Part shown: positions 1 through 8,816 of the stretch, in pieces
Layout: every line of letters starts with the position of its first letter
How positions within the stretch are numbered: the first letter of the stretch is position 1
Assembly (NCBI RefSeq): GCF_018449695.1
Contig: NZ_JAAVUY010000018.1
Coordinates: 62,001-126,000, forward strand
DNA length: 64,000 nt
Direction: 5' to 3'
From: Bradyrhizobium sp. dw_411
GTDB taxonomy: Bacteria; Pseudomonadota; Alphaproteobacteria; Rhizobiales; Xanthobacteraceae
Translations under genes and position numbers: made by a program
Notes under the pieces: generated by a model
Told to the model about the DNA's origin: nothing
What the model saw: only the letters and a program-made list of their open reading frames with translations
Databases searched by the model: none

Positions 1-549
1 TCGAAGGTGATCGGATCGTTCGAGATCAAGCCGCAGTCCTCGGGCATGCTCGATCCGGCCGCGCCGTCCAATCAAACCCCGGCACCCGGCCAGCGTCATG
101 GCGAGCTCGCCCCAACGCATCGTGCCAATCGCGCGATCACGCTCCATACACCGAACGGATCTGCGGTGACGCAGTCGGATCTCGCGCTGATGTTCGGCGC
201 CGGCGCGCTCGCCATTGCGGGCGGCGTGCAAAAGCGCAACGCGAAGCTGGGCTCTGGAGAGAGCAGCGATTCCGATCTCGACGGCACGCCGACGGCGGTC
301 GAGCCGGCGGCGTTGTGGGTCGATCGTTCACTGACAAACACGATCCGGCGGCAGCAGATGGCACCGGCACATCCGATCCAGATGCGAAAGCCGATCGTTG
401 CGGCCAAGCCGGATTGGCTGGCGACGCCCTATCGCGTGCCGGCCGCGGGCGGGATCGATGGATGGCACGAGGTCGATGACTGGCTGCTGGCCGGCAACGC
501 TGCTGCGCAGGCAGCCGATACCGAAGACTGGCTGGTGGTTCGGGAGTAA
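1..549 (+). CDS. C-terminal part of an unknown protein (5' end outside window)
   Basis: The reading frame is open from the first base of the window to a TAA, so the GTG at base 7 is probably internal and this is the last ~182 residues of a longer protein. No family is recognised. The segment is Pro/Ala-rich and low in complexity at first. A short hydrophobic stretch (LALMFGAGALAIAGG) follows, then a charged stretch, and the end is acidic and Trp-containing with the pattern DDWLLAG...EDWLVV. It converges on the sulfotransferase-like gene and is separated from it by a strong hairpin. Its position beside an export-type operon makes it a candidate substrate or partner of that system, but this is inference from position only. 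Confidence 0.5.
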   Translation, partial: SKVIGSFEIKPQSSGMLDPAAPSNQTPAPGQRHGELAPTHRANRAITLHTPNGSAVTQSDLALMFGAGALAIAGGVQKRNAKLGSGESSDSDLDGTPTAVEPAALWVDRSLTNTIRRQQMAPAHPIQMRKPIVAAKPDWLATPYRVPAAGGIDGWHEVDDWLLAGNAAAQAADTEDWLVVRE

Positions 550-559
550 TGGCAAGCCT

Positions 560-584
560 GCCTCGCCCCGCAAGCGGGCGAGGC
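560..584. terminator. GC-rich hairpin between convergent genes
   Basis: GCCTCGCCC pairs with GGGCGAGGC, and additional CGC/GCG pairing leaves an AA loop and one bulged C. It lies 11 bases after the stop of the plus-strand frame and before the end of the minus-strand gene. There is no long T tract, so it is better read as a bidirectional stabilising or terminating hairpin than as a classical intrinsic terminator. Confidence 0.4.
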
Positions 585-624
585 GGGAAGCCGTCAAGGA
601 TCGCCGCGTTTCAATCGACGAGCT

Positions 625-1500
625 TCAGCCGATCCATCTCGATCGCATGGCTTCGCGTTCGGCGTCGCTGTAGAAATGACGCACATACGGCCCGCTGCAA
701 AGGTGGTCGACAAAACCGGCGGGAAATTTGATGGTGGCGAGCACGTCCCTGTACAGATCGCCGTAATTCTTCTGGGTTCCGATATTCTCGCGCGTCAGTT
801 TCAGGCCCGGACGCTTTGAATAGGCGGCGATGGCGCGTTCGCCATGGATCGGCAGATCTTCAAACCTGAAGATCAGGACATTGCCGGCGACCTGGAAGCC
901 GCTGTTGACCTTGCCGGCCAGAATATCCACCGGAAAAAACGGCCTGAACTCCTCGTCGAACCAGTGCACGTAATTGCGCACGAACCAGCAGAACATGATG
1001 CGGTCGCAATTGTCCTCGGTCAATTCGCGTGTGAGGTCTGCGATCGTTCGGTCTGACTTGGCCATATAGAACTCAACGCCGTCGCGAATATTGCGCGAGA
1101 TATTGTCGGCATTGAATTCCAGCTTCCTGCGCTCCAATGCGGCCTCGATGATGGGTAGGCCTTGAAAAAAATGCGACAGGATTTGATCGACCGGCGCGCG
1201 GATCGCGGTAATCACCTTGATCAGGGATGCGTATTCGTGGTCCTGCAAGGCACTGCGGGCGCGGCGGATATTGAGCCGGTTCTGTACATAGAAATTCCAC
1301 TGCGACGATCCCGTGGGCGAGACTTGCTCCATGCGATCGAAGAAAGCTTCCGTCCCGGCGGTCGCCCAGTGATAGTGGCGGCAGTAGATATTGACCTTCT
1401 CAAGAGAGCGCTTCACCGCCGACGAGCCGACCTTGCCCATGGTGTAGATCAGGTTGAAGTCGTCGAGGTCGGAGCGATGAAGGAAGAAGGGCGCGGGCAT
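625..1500 (-). CDS. Sulfotransferase-like / capsular polysaccharide synthesis family protein
   Basis: This is a 291-residue soluble protein. Near the N terminus, after a beta-strand (FNLIYTMGKVGSSAV), it carries a GKVGSS loop of the kind that binds the 5'-phosphosulfate of PAPS in sulfotransferases and in the putative capsular-polysaccharide-synthesis family. A second typical element is the strand with an Arg and Ser/Asp region around VITAIRAPVDQILSHFF, where the 3'-phosphate-binding Arg would lie. It is the last gene of the minus-strand export operon, 19 bases after the adaptor gene. A role in modifying a secreted protein or glycan would fit. The substrate cannot be told from sequence, and the family call rests on the P-loop-like motif. 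Confidence 0.6.
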   Translation of the reverse strand: MPAPFFLHRSDLDDFNLIYTMGKVGSSAVKRSLEKVNIYCRHYHWATAGTEAFFDRMEQVSPTGSSQWNFYVQNRLNIRRARSALQDHEYASLIKVITAIRAPVDQILSHFFQGLPIIEAALERRKLEFNADNISRNIRDGVEFYMAKSDRTIADLTRELTEDNCDRIMFCWFVRNYVHWFDEEFRPFFPVDILAGKVNSGFQVAGNVLIFRFEDLPIHGERAIAAYSKRPGLKLTRENIGTQKNYGDLYRDVLATIKFPAGFVDHLCSGPYVRHFYSDAEREAMRSRWIG

Positions 1501-1519
1501 GCCGGGTTGGTCTTTCCGA

Positions 1520-2347
1520 TCAGCGGTCGGCGCCGGAGGCCGGCTCGTTCGGGAAATCGAACGTCACCTTGCAGCGCTGGCCGCCCGGCAGCGTATTGCC
1601 GGGGTTCGGCAGCGTCAGCCGGACACCGAAGGTGCCGCTGGCCGGATCGAAGACGTGATCGACCACTGAAATACTGGCGCTATAGGTATTCTCGATCGGC
1701 GGGGCCGGCTGCACACTGCCTTCCATGCCGACGCGAACCTGCTTGTAATAGACCACCGGCAGGAACACCTCGACATAGAGCGGGTCGAGCCGCGACACCG
1801 TGACGACATAGCCTTCCTGATTGACGAACTCGCCGGCCGACAGTTTCTTTTCGGTGACGATGCCGTCGATGGTGCTGTGGATGGTGCGCTGGTCCAGCGT
1901 GGCCTGCGATCGTTCCAGTTCCAGTTGCGAAAGCTGGCGGTCCTGCTGTTCGCGCAGCAGTTCCTGCTCCGCGACGCGAGCCTCGGCCTGCAGCTCCTCA
2001 TATTTGTCCTGGGTGACGACCAATCCCCGCGGGGCGCCGAAACGCTCTACGCGTGATTGCGCCAGCTTCAGGCGCTCTTCCTGTGCGTTGATTTTGGCGG
2101 TGCTTTCGGCGCGAAAGCGATTGAGCCGGACCGCCGCGGTCTCGATGCTGGATTCCAGCGCGGCCACCGGTTGTCCGCGCGTGACGATGTCGCCGCGGTT
2201 GACCTTGACCTCGGCGAGCACACCCGTAATGGGGCTGCCGAGTTTGACCACCTCCGAGGGATCGATCACGCAGTCAAAGGACGGCGGGGCGGCCATCGCC
2301 GCCGCGGGGGCCATCACGATGGCGAGTGCGGTGAGAACGTGTTTCAT
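1520..2347 (-). CDS. HlyD/RND-type periplasmic adaptor protein
   Basis: The protein has 275 residues starting at MKHVLTALAIVMA, which begins a clear Sec signal peptide (cleavage near AMAA). The frame extends 18 codons further upstream, but that would bury the signal peptide. Domains follow adaptor order: a first lipoyl half (VVKLGSPITGVLAEVKVNRGD), an alpha-helical hairpin rich in Glu/Arg/Gln (about residues 75-145), a second lipoyl half (RTIHSTIDGIVTEKKLSAGE), and a beta-barrel ending near GGQRCKVTF. Such proteins bridge an inner-membrane exporter to an outer-membrane duct. The partner here is presumably the SecA/M50 machinery encoded just upstream, since no RND pump or ABC exporter is adjacent. 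It begins four bases after the SecA-like stop codon. Confidence 0.8.
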   Translation of the reverse strand: MKHVLTALAIVMAPAAAMAAPPSFDCVIDPSEVVKLGSPITGVLAEVKVNRGDIVTRGQPVAALESSIETAAVRLNRFRAESTAKINAQEERLKLAQSRVERFGAPRGLVVTQDKYEELQAEARVAEQELLREQQDRQLSQLELERSQATLDQRTIHSTIDGIVTEKKLSAGEFVNQEGYVVTVSRLDPLYVEVFLPVVYYKQVRVGMEGSVQPAPPIENTYSASISVVDHVFDPASGTFGVRLTLPNPGNTLPGGQRCKVTFDFPNEPASGADR

Positions 2348-2351
2348 CCGA

Positions 2352-4364
2352 TTATTCTGTGTTGCCGGAAAAGGCCAAAGCATGATCGAGAACCTCGTCA
2401 CTTCTTAAAAGACCGCGGCGCATCCGGGCATGGAGGCGTTCGGCCTTGCGTTGGGCGCGGCGCATGATCCAGCGCGCGAAGCTTTGGCCATACAGGCCGT
2501 AACCAAACCGGATCCATTTCTTCTCGGATCGCGACAGCGTTTCGTCGAGCAGGGCATCCTGCAGCGACAGAATCGGGATGAAGGTGCCGGGCTCGCCCTG
2601 GCGCGAGCAGCGTCCCGCCAACTGGCGATCGACGCGCCGCGCGTCATGCGCTTCCAGCATGATGACGTGAAGGCCGCCATTGGCGACGGCCTCTTTCGAA
2701 AGCCTGATGTCCGTGCCGCGTCCGGCCATATTGGTCGCAACCGTAATGCGGCCCGGCTCGCCGGCGGCGGCGATGATCTCGGCCTCCGCCTTGTCCTGCG
2801 CGGCGTTGAGCACGACATGCGACAGGCCCGCTGTGCTGAGATGCCGGCTTGCCAGTTCGGAGGTCGCCACAGAACGCGTGCCGATCAGAACCGGCACGCC
2901 ACGGCTTGAGAATTCGCGGGCTTTCGCCACCATCAACGGCCATTTGGAGTCAAGATTGCGCGCCACGATGGCAGGGACGTTGCTGCGGCGGGATGGCCGG
3001 TTCAGCGGAATCTGCGCAATCGCTAAACGATACACGCACCACAATTCCGCGCCGACCTCCCGGGCGGTGCCACTCAGTCCCGACAGCCGGCGATACCGGC
3101 GGAAGAAGCGCTGATACGTCATCCGCGCCAGGGTCACGCGGGTGCCGGACATCGCGCAGCCTTCCTTCAGCTCGATCATCTGATGCAGGCCGTCGGTCCA
3201 GAACCGGTCTGCCATGATGCGGCCGGTATATTCATCGACGATCTGAACTTTATCATCGCGCACGATGTAGTGTTCGTCGCGGTGCATCAGATGCAGCGCC
3301 GTCAACGCCTGGACGATGAGTTCCTCGCGGTGGACACGGTTGCGCCACGCGCCGCCGAGTCGATCCGCTAGATCCTTCAACTGGCTGACTGCGCTCGAGG
3401 TCAAGGCGATGCTGCGGTCGTCGCCCCAGATCGTGTAATCGCGCCCCGGCAGCAGCGCGCGGGCGTTTTCGAGCGCCTGGCGATACAGCTCAGCCTGTCC
3501 TTCGGATGTAGCCTCCTGCGACAGGATCAATGGCGTGCGGGCTTCGTCGACCAGGACGCTATCGGCTTCGTCGACGATCGCGAAATGAAGCCCGCGCAGC
3601 ACCACACCGGATGTTGCATCGTGCGATCCGGTCAGCGCGCCGATCTTGAAGCGCAGATGACCGCGCCGGCGGCCGAGCGCGAGAATGTCGCGCAGATAAT
3701 CGAATGCCAGTTCCTTGTTGGTGCAATAGGTGACGTCATTGGCATAGGCGACGCGCCGCTCGTCGCGCTTCATGCCTTCCACCACGCAGCCCGTGGTGAC
3801 GCCGAAGAAATGATAGAGCGGGCCGAGTTCTTCCGCGTCGCGCTGCGCCAGGTAGTCGTTCACCGTGACGATATGCACGGGCATGCCGCAGAACGCCGCG
3901 GTGATTGCCGCCAGCGTCACCGTGAGGGTTTTGCCTTCGCCGGTGTTCATCTCCGCGATCATGCCGCGCAGCAAGGCGTAGCCGCCGATCAGTTGAACGT
4001 CGTAATGGGGTTTGCCGAGGATGCGTCCCGCGGCCTCGCGAATGAGGGCGAAGCTCAACGCGACATCGGCTGTCCGCGGCTTGGTATGGCGGCGCAGATC
4101 GAGCCGGACCTCGCGGGCGAGGGCGCGCAATGCATCGTCATCCATTGCCTGCAGACGGTCGCGATGCGCACCGACTTGCACGGCAATGCGGCCTAAATTC
4201 CGCGCGCGCAACCGTGCGAACGGTGTCAGTATTCGCGCCTGCAGATCGACCATGATCCGGTCGATGGCTTTCTCGCGCGGCGGGGTGCGCTCCGCAAAGA
4301 AGATCGCGCGCGGCAAGGCGGCTTGCGGAATCCCCAGCCGTTCGGACATTGAGGCGTCAGACAT
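2352..4364 (-). CDS. Short SecA-like preprotein translocase ATPase
   Basis: This 670-residue SecA homologue is markedly shorter than housekeeping SecA (~850-900). Walker A is MNTGEGKT (residues 139-146). The DEAD-type Walker B is FAIVDEADSVLVDEARTPL at about residue 262. The C-terminal helicase motor has VATNMAGRGTDIRL, and the following motif reads GRCSRQGEPGT where typical SecA has GRSGRQGDPG. The protein ends in a basic helix with no Cys-rich SecB/zinc-binding tail. It overlaps the end of the M50 gene by 8 bases and is followed at 4 bases by an adaptor gene, so it belongs to a dedicated operon. By analogy with SecA2 proteins it probably powers export of a special substrate. This is inference. 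Confidence 0.85.
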   Translation of the reverse strand: MSDASMSERLGIPQAALPRAIFFAERTPPREKAIDRIMVDLQARILTPFARLRARNLGRIAVQVGAHRDRLQAMDDDALRALAREVRLDLRRHTKPRTADVALSFALIREAAGRILGKPHYDVQLIGGYALLRGMIAEMNTGEGKTLTVTLAAITAAFCGMPVHIVTVNDYLAQRDAEELGPLYHFFGVTTGCVVEGMKRDERRVAYANDVTYCTNKELAFDYLRDILALGRRRGHLRFKIGALTGSHDATSGVVLRGLHFAIVDEADSVLVDEARTPLILSQEATSEGQAELYRQALENARALLPGRDYTIWGDDRSIALTSSAVSQLKDLADRLGGAWRNRVHREELIVQALTALHLMHRDEHYIVRDDKVQIVDEYTGRIMADRFWTDGLHQMIELKEGCAMSGTRVTLARMTYQRFFRRYRRLSGLSGTAREVGAELWCVYRLAIAQIPLNRPSRRSNVPAIVARNLDSKWPLMVAKAREFSSRGVPVLIGTRSVATSELASRHLSTAGLSHVVLNAAQDKAEAEIIAAAGEPGRITVATNMAGRGTDIRLSKEAVANGGLHVIMLEAHDARRVDRQLAGRCSRQGEPGTFIPILSLQDALLDETLSRSEKKWIRFGYGLYGQSFARWIMRRAQRKAERLHARMRRGLLRSDEVLDHALAFSGNTE

Positions 4365-6504
4365 TGAGCTGCCTCAGGAATAACTGGCGCACCGCGCGGC
4401 CGATCCGAAAGGCAATCGGTTCGGGCGCGTGCTGAAACCGGACATAGACACGCCCGCCGAGCCGCGACTTGTCGATGCCGCCGGGAACGCGCAGGTCGAA
4501 TTGAAACAGGGTTTCGAGCGGCTTCGGGTGCTCGGTTTTCGATGGGTCCATCAGCACCGGCCCCCCGCCGACCGTGCTCAGCGCCATATGCGGGATTTCC
4601 GCCGTAGCCGAGGGAACCTCGCGCAGGATGGTGGCCGGCAGCGAATGGCCGAGATCGTCGGCGGCACGGATGTCGATTTTCAGCACGTTGCGGCGCACCG
4701 GATCGATATCGTTTTGCGGAACCACCACGCGCACGATGGGATCGTCGTCGCCGATGACGTAGCCGACGATGTCGCCCTTGTGCAGATAACGCCCGGGCAG
4801 GTCGGCTTCATCGGTGACGAGGAATTGCCCGGCCTTGGATGCTTTCAGATCGAGATCGGCGAGATGGCGCCGGCTGAGCTCAAGCTGTCCTTCGGTGAGC
4901 CGGACCTGTTCGCGCAGCACGTTGGCCTGGACAATGTCATGTGGGATGGCGGCCTCTAGCCGGAAATGCAGCTCATTGAGATGTTTTTCGATCACCGCGG
5001 TGCTTTGCACCAGCACGCCATCCTCGCCTGCGACCAGCGTCGTGCCGGAATCGACGAAGCTTCCGCTCGCGACCGGAACCGAAGCGACGAACCCGTCCGT
5101 CAGCGCCCGCACCGCGGCCTGGTCACCGACCCAGACCACGCCCTGTTCGATGGTGTTGAACGGCAGCGGGATCGCCAGCAGCAGCAGAAGGGCAGCGCCT
5201 GATGTCACCGAGGAGACGATGATTGCGCGGCGGCGTCGGCGGAACAGCAGTGGGTTCCCGGCGACGAACTTAATCGCCTTGATAACAGGCCACACCGTGG
5301 TGCTCGCCACTGAAGCGATCGCCAGCGCAATGCCGACAAAGAATAATTTGCTCGCCACATAGAGCGCGATCGTCAACAGGATCGACAGGCGATAGATCGC
5401 GGCTGAGAGCGCATAGATCGTGAACCAGCGCCCTTCGCCGGGGGCGGTCGCGGGCGACGAGATGCCGCCGATGCCGAAGGCGTAGCGCTGCACCAGATAG
5501 ATCACATATTTATTGGCGCGCGCGGCGAGGTTGGGGATTTCCAGGATGTCGGACAGCACATAATAGCCGTCGAATTTCAGCAGCGGATTGCCGTTGAACA
5601 GCAGGGTCGATACGCCGCCGATCAGGATCACGTTGAAGGCGAAGGCGCGCACCAGTCCGGGCTCGGCGGAGATCCATACGAACAGCGCGATCGACGCCAG
5701 TGCCGCTTCCACCATGATGCCTGCCGCGCCCACCACGGCCCGGTTCCACTTGTTGCGGTACGCCGCCGAGGCCGATGCATCGACATAGGGCACCGGCACA
5801 AAGATCAGCAGCATCACGCCGATCTCGTGGACATGGCCGCCCCAGACCTTAGTGGCATAGGCATGGCCGAGTTCGTGAAACGCCTTGACCAGCGGATAGG
5901 CCAGCAGCATCAGCGTGACGTTCTGCGTGGTCAGCAACTGGTCGCTGACATTGCCCGACAACGCCGCGGCATTCATCGTGCCCATCACGATGCCGATCGT
6001 GACCAGAACGATCCAGCCGATAAAACCCGCAGTCGTGAACAGCGGTCGCACCAAAGGCAGCGTCGCATCCAGAAACCGGTTCGGATCGAGCAGCGGAAAC
6101 CGCAGCGCCAGCGGATTGCGGATCTTCGTCATCAGAGCGCGCCGCGAATGGGTGTCGGCGCGCTCGTTCAATTCTTCGATGTTGGGCGGAAGCTTGCTGA
6201 GCAACAGATCGGCGCTGTGAAGCTGCGCCAACAGGCGGATGATTTCCTCTTGCGTGGGCTGCTCTTCGCCGAGCGTCTCACCGACGCGCGTCCAGATGTC
6301 GTTGACGGTGCGCCGTCCATCCATCAGGCACAGCACGAGATGCGCCGCCGGCGACAGCCGGTGGAAATGGCCGGTCTGGTGATCCTGCAGCAGGTACCAG
6401 ACCCCGCCGCGAAACCTCTGGCGGTGAATTTCGGTATGCGCCCGCAGCCGAGGCCGCAGATCGACAACGCGGTACCAGGAGGGGCTATAGAGTCCGCTGG
6501 ACAT
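4357..6504 (-). CDS. PqqD-like / M50 zinc metalloprotease / HlyD-like fusion membrane protein
   Basis: The 715 residues fall into three parts. Residues ~25-105 resemble a PqqD-type peptide-recognition domain (YLLQDHQTGHFHRLSPAA and a winged-helix-like tail). Residues ~150-430 are a polytopic M50 (site-2-protease-like) core with the zinc motif HELGH at 210-214 and the third-ligand motif NPLLKFDGYY at 306-315 (Asp312). After a membrane segment near 432-450, the remaining ~250 residues look like a periplasmic HlyD-type lipoyl/hairpin/barrel (TDGFVASVPVASGSFVDSG, ADLPGRYLHKGDIVGYVIG). The layout matches 'putative peptide zinc metalloprotease' proteins associated with export or modification of peptides. 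It lies 9 bases after the GAF-HlyD gene and overlaps the SecA-like gene, so the three are likely co-translated. Confidence 0.8.
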   Translation of the reverse strand: MSSGLYSPSWYRVVDLRPRLRAHTEIHRQRFRGGVWYLLQDHQTGHFHRLSPAAHLVLCLMDGRRTVNDIWTRVGETLGEEQPTQEEIIRLLAQLHSADLLLSKLPPNIEELNERADTHSRRALMTKIRNPLALRFPLLDPNRFLDATLPLVRPLFTTAGFIGWIVLVTIGIVMGTMNAAALSGNVSDQLLTTQNVTLMLLAYPLVKAFHELGHAYATKVWGGHVHEIGVMLLIFVPVPYVDASASAAYRNKWNRAVVGAAGIMVEAALASIALFVWISAEPGLVRAFAFNVILIGGVSTLLFNGNPLLKFDGYYVLSDILEIPNLAARANKYVIYLVQRYAFGIGGISSPATAPGEGRWFTIYALSAAIYRLSILLTIALYVASKLFFVGIALAIASVASTTVWPVIKAIKFVAGNPLLFRRRRRAIIVSSVTSGAALLLLLAIPLPFNTIEQGVVWVGDQAAVRALTDGFVASVPVASGSFVDSGTTLVAGEDGVLVQSTAVIEKHLNELHFRLEAAIPHDIVQANVLREQVRLTEGQLELSRRHLADLDLKASKAGQFLVTDEADLPGRYLHKGDIVGYVIGDDDPIVRVVVPQNDIDPVRRNVLKIDIRAADDLGHSLPATILREVPSATAEIPHMALSTVGGGPVLMDPSKTEHPKPLETLFQFDLRVPGGIDKSRLGGRVYVRFQHAPEPIAFRIGRAVRQLFLRQLNV

Positions 6505-6513
6505 TGGCGCTCC

Positions 6514-8406
6514 CTAGCTGAACCAGCGCCAGAGCGTCAGCCGGGCCCAGTCGAGGAACGATCGGGCCCAGATCCAGACCATCCGCCGCCGATCGATGTC
6601 GATCTTGGCGACGCCGTGCATGCCCGGACGCAGCGCCAGCGCCGCGGTTTCGAGCTGCCCCTCGACACGGAAAGTGTTGTGTCCGTCATGGGCCTTGGAC
6701 ACTGGCGTGATCTTGGTGACCGCCAGCGCGAATTCCTCTCCCGGCAGCGACGACACCACCAGCAGGCCCTTCTGGCCGATCGCGATATCGCCGATCTGGG
6801 TTTCATCGACATCGAGCACGACGCGATAGCTGTCGAGCGGCGCGATCTGGAACATTTCCTGGCCGCGTTGCAGCGAGGCGCCGATCGACTGGGTGAGGTC
6901 GCCGCTGATAACGAGGCCATCGAACGGCGCGACGAGACTGGCCCGCGTCAATTGTTCGTCGACGAGACGGATCTGCGCCTCGGCCTGCTCGACTTGCGTC
7001 GTGGAGATCTGCTGCTCGGAGCGATTGCGTTCGCCCATCGCTTTTTCGAATTCGAGTTTGCGGCGCTGGCGCTCGGTCAGCCATTTCAGGCGCTCGAGCA
7101 GCAGGTCGCGGTCGTCGAGACGGGCCAGCAACTGGCCGGACTTGACGGTATCGCCGGCGCGCACCGGCGCTTCCAGCACGAAACCATTGAAGGGTGCGAC
7201 CACCGAGCGCTGGATCTGGCCCTCGATCAGGGCTTCGGTGGTGACACGATAAAGCCCGTGCCAGAAATAGCCGCCGGCAGTGGCGGCCAACAGCAGCAAT
7301 ACGGTCAGCTTGCGCTTGGCGTAACCCGGGCCGAGCAGATGTTCGAACTGGCTCCATAGCGACTCGGCGGCCTTGACGATCAGCCAGCGGTCGTTGCGGC
7401 GTTTTTCTTCGAGGATCGGCGCGGCCGTGGCGGCGACGCAATCCAGCACCGTGATGGTGTCGGCATCGAATCCGTTGGGGTGTTCGAACGTGATCGCGCC
7501 GATGAAGCGGTCCTTGATGAACATCGGAATCGTGAGCAGCGATGCCGCGCCGCCGCTTTGCGCCAGCTCCGCATGCGCGCGCGTCACGTTCAATTCGTCT
7601 GATGCTGCCGGGTAACGGATCAGCGCATGCTGATCCAGCGCTTCGTCCATCGCGCCCCCGACGAGACGAACCAGATTCATCTCCCGGCCGAACTGCGCGC
7701 TATGGGAAATCGCCACCACCTTGGCGTGGCCGCCCCGCACCATCCCGACGCTGACGCGTTCGCAGCCGAACCGGACCGCGAGTTCCGTCACCAGCGAACG
7801 GCATGCGGTGTCGAAACCTTCCTGCTCGAGCGTCACCGACAGGATATCCAGCGCGCTTTGCGACTGGCGCGCCTGACGCGACGTATCGAGGCGGCCTTGC
7901 CGCAGCAGATATTCGCGCAGGCCCGCGGCACCCCATTGCAACTGCCGCATCGCGGCGCGCGTCTGTGGTTCGCTGACGTTTTTCAACTCGACCGCGGCGA
8001 TCCCGCGGATGTCGTCACCGATGAGGATCGGAAAAGCGAGGCTGGCGGTCAGGCCGGCATGTGCTTCCGCGGTCGATTCGGTCGAGACGGGATCGTAGCG
8101 CACGACGCCACGGCGTTGCGCTGCGGCAGGTTGAATGACGCTTGAAAGCGATGTGAAATCCCAGCTTTGCGGCCAGATCGCGACCGGCGTGGCTTGAGCA
8201 TCCTGCACGGCGACGACAACGCCGCCCGTGACATTGCCGATCAGGCCGCATTGCAGTGCAAGCCAGATCTGGCTGAAGGCGGGAAAATCCGTGGCCTCTC
8301 CGAGTTGCTTCCAGAGCGCGGGCTCCAGCAGTTGAACGCGGTCGCCATCTTGAGACGATGCGGCATCGCCCGATGTCGATGCCGCATTCAGTCCGGTCAG
8401 TCTCAT
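6514..8406 (-). CDS. GAF-GAF-HlyD membrane adaptor fusion
   Basis: The 630-residue protein starts with two GAF-like sensory modules (about residues 40-150 and 190-335; the second ends FIGAITFEHPNGFDADTITVLD). A single membrane segment follows at 367-385. The rest is a HlyD-type adaptor: lipoyl half SVVAPFNGFVLEAPVRAGDTVKSG, a helical hairpin rich in Arg/Glu/Gln, the return half RASLVAPFDGLVISGDLTQ, and a beta-barrel. A cytosolic ligand sensor is therefore fused in cis to a periplasmic adaptor. Such an adaptor could gate export in response to a small molecule or redox state (inference). The gene precedes the M50 fusion gene in the operon. Confidence 0.8.
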   Translation of the reverse strand: MRLTGLNAASTSGDAASSQDGDRVQLLEPALWKQLGEATDFPAFSQIWLALQCGLIGNVTGGVVVAVQDAQATPVAIWPQSWDFTSLSSVIQPAAAQRRGVVRYDPVSTESTAEAHAGLTASLAFPILIGDDIRGIAAVELKNVSEPQTRAAMRQLQWGAAGLREYLLRQGRLDTSRQARQSQSALDILSVTLEQEGFDTACRSLVTELAVRFGCERVSVGMVRGGHAKVVAISHSAQFGREMNLVRLVGGAMDEALDQHALIRYPAASDELNVTRAHAELAQSGGAASLLTIPMFIKDRFIGAITFEHPNGFDADTITVLDCVAATAAPILEEKRRNDRWLIVKAAESLWSQFEHLLGPGYAKRKLTVLLLLAATAGGYFWHGLYRVTTEALIEGQIQRSVVAPFNGFVLEAPVRAGDTVKSGQLLARLDDRDLLLERLKWLTERQRRKLEFEKAMGERNRSEQQISTTQVEQAEAQIRLVDEQLTRASLVAPFDGLVISGDLTQSIGASLQRGQEMFQIAPLDSYRVVLDVDETQIGDIAIGQKGLLVVSSLPGEEFALAVTKITPVSKAHDGHNTFRVEGQLETAALALRPGMHGVAKIDIDRRRMVWIWARSFLDWARLTLWRWFS

Positions 8407-8486
8407 GAAAATCTATCCGCCAGGTTGGCCGATAACCAGGTCCCGTCGCGGTTGCCGGTCGAACCCCCGTTCGACAGGCGCTTTGC

Positions 8487-8816
8487 CTATCGGCCTTCGA
8501 CCCGCAGTTCGCCGTGGCGGGTTTCGTAACCCTCCAGCACGCCGCCGAGCGCCAGCCAAAGCCGCTTGGCGGCATGGGGGCTCAGGATGATGCGGTTGTT
8601 GAGCTCGACCTGAACGCGACGATCGCTCGGAACATTCCAGGTCTGGTTGGTGCCGAAAAACAGGTCGACCTGTTCCAGCGTGCTCTGGATATTGACCACA
8701 TTGGCAAAGTGGGTGGCCATCTTGGAATCGTCCCAGTTGACGGCCGACAGGACGCTGGCGTCGGTGGCTTCTTTCGGGTGCGACTTGTCGATGATTTCCG
8801 CGGTATTTGCCGTCAC
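8487..8816 (-). CDS. DUF3467 domain protein
   Basis: The protein has 109 residues if translation starts at the GTG giving MTANTAEIID, which has a GGGGAG Shine-Dalgarno about 9 bases upstream. The longer frame begins with a Gly/Cys-rich stretch unlike the family. The core (FANVVNIQSTLEQVDLFFGTNQTWN ... NNRIILSPHAAKRLWLALGGVLEGYE) has the DUF3467 pattern: a strand with V/D/FG residues followed by the 'I.LSP.AAKRL' helix. No molecular function is established for the family. It is the promoter-proximal gene of the export operon, 80 bases ahead of the GAF-HlyD gene, so it may be a small accessory or regulatory subunit. Confidence 0.7.
   Translation of the reverse strand: MTANTAEIIDKSHPKEATDASVLSAVNWDDSKMATHFANVVNIQSTLEQVDLFFGTNQTWNVPSDRRVQVELNNRIILSPHAAKRLWLALGGVLEGYETRHGELRVEGR

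Noticed and set aside
5827..7359. 510-residue plus-strand frame across the M50 and GAF-HlyD genes
   Set aside because: Low-complexity, no family signature; the minus strand holds two well-recognised proteins over the same bases.
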